Below are positions 63,827 through 64,000 of a DNA stretch of 64,000 nucleotides, piece by piece. This stretch comes from an uncultured Christensenellaceae bacterium. GTDB taxonomy: Bacteria > Bacillota > Clostridia > Christensenellales > UBA3700. Under the pieces are notes generated by a model. The model was not told the DNA's origin, searched no databases, and saw nothing but the letters and a program-made list of their open reading frames with translations. The position numbers and the translations under genes were made by a program. Every line of letters starts with the position of its first letter. Position 1 is the stretch's first letter. The stretch spans positions 1-64,000 of the forward strand of contig CALWHJ010000010.1 of the NCBI GenBank assembly GCA_944380355.1. Reading direction: 5' to 3'.

Positions 63827-64000
63827 GCGGTAGGTAATTTTTTTTGCATTTAGGTGAATGTAATCTGTCTTTGTATTTCTTATTTTTGGCTCTTACGTCT
63901 TCTATGATTTTGTAATACACGTTGAATGCGACAAACTTTGCTCCTTTTGGGTTGAAGTGTACGAGGTCTGGCGAATAGAGGTCCTCGCGGTTTTTTGTAA
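63819..64000 (-). CDS. SGNH/GDSL hydrolase, C-terminal part (gene runs off the window)
   Basis: The last ~59 codons of a minus-strand gene whose start is beyond base 64000. REDLYSPDLVHFNPKGAKFV contains the Asp-x-x-His pair that forms the catalytic dyad of block V in SGNH esterases. A basic tail follows (KNKKYKDRLHSPKCKKNYLP) and a TAG. Such enzymes remove acetyl or acyl groups from carbohydrates or lipids; the substrate cannot be told. Confidence 0.75.
   Translation of the reverse strand, partial: TKNREDLYSPDLVHFNPKGAKFVAFNVYYKIIEDVRAKNKKYKDRLHSPKCKKNYLPLD

Overview
The window looks like a chromosomal stretch of an uncultured, low-to-moderate GC, spore-forming, monoderm Clostridia-type Firmicute, possibly Christensenellales-like; that rank is a guess. 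The evidence is spmA/spmB, many lipobox lipoproteins with no outer-membrane genes, near-consensus SigA promoters (TTGACA-17-TATAAT), Firmicutes-type FMN riboswitch and feo control, and Gly/Asp-rich surface proteins with InlB, GLUG and YDG/MBG-like repeats. No phage, CRISPR array or complete mobile element was seen. The first ~1.57 kb is anomalous and may be a chimera.

Layout. 1-1.2 kb: end of an OadB-type decarboxylase beta subunit plus a small gamma-like membrane subunit. 1.25-1.57 kb: an in-frame join of an ABC-exporter fragment to the last ~60 codons of ribosomal protein S9. 1.69-1.84 kb: a copy of a dispersed ~150-bp repeat. 2-6 kb: heterodimeric ABC exporter. 6.4-8.6 kb: DUF4838 protein and DUF1653 protein. 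8.7-10.7 kb: D-amino acid aminotransferase and alanine racemase. 10.7-13.5 kb: HAD phosphatase, small membrane protein, glutamate dehydrogenase. 14-15.4 kb: GtrA-like membrane protein with a histone-H1-like tail. 15.7-18.8 kb: GH3 enzyme and XRE regulator. 19.2-24.9 kb: GLUG lipoprotein and GH51 enzyme. 25-26.3 kb: GMP synthase lacking most of its glutaminase domain. 26.5-29.4 kb: XRE-SdpI fusion and an ABC-2 exporter. 29.5-30.8 kb: InlB-repeat lipoprotein and tRNA-Arg. 30.9-32.9 kb: two-component system. 32.9-33.8 kb: repeat arrays and an orphan structured RNA leader. 34-38.5 kb: lipoprotein, membrane-anchored Fn3-like protein, phosphoglycerate mutase. 39.4-43.9 kb: glycerol catabolism operon ending in a DUF1667-glycerol kinase fusion. 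44.6-53.1 kb: two-gene operon for giant surface proteins. 53.3-56.2 kb: feoA-feoB-Cys-rich protein under a DtxR-like operator. 56.5-57.8 kb: small lipoprotein and spmAB. 57.9-61 kb: DUF1349, YqeY, sialidase-like protein and a membrane protein. 61.1-61.4 kb: IS30 remnant. 61.5 kb: tRNA-Val. 62-63.8 kb: pyridoxal kinase and an ECF S component behind an FMN riboswitch. The right edge holds the end of an SGNH hydrolase.

How it fits together. The gene set suggests a gut-type glycan forager: GH3, GH51, DUF4838 and sialidase-like enzymes sit on or near the cell surface, with glycerol-3-phosphate oxidation, glutamate dehydrogenase and a possible sodium-pump decarboxylase for energy and nitrogen. Surface lipoproteins take up a large share of the coding capacity.

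The strongest unusual signals are the ABC/S9 chimeric ORF, the GMP synthase without a working glutaminase, the DUF1667-GlpK fusion, the GtrA protein with a Lys/Ala tail, the switch-like orphan leader at 33.64 kb, and the FMN riboswitch placed ahead of a pyridoxal kinase operon. All calls come from reading the sequence; no database search was run.
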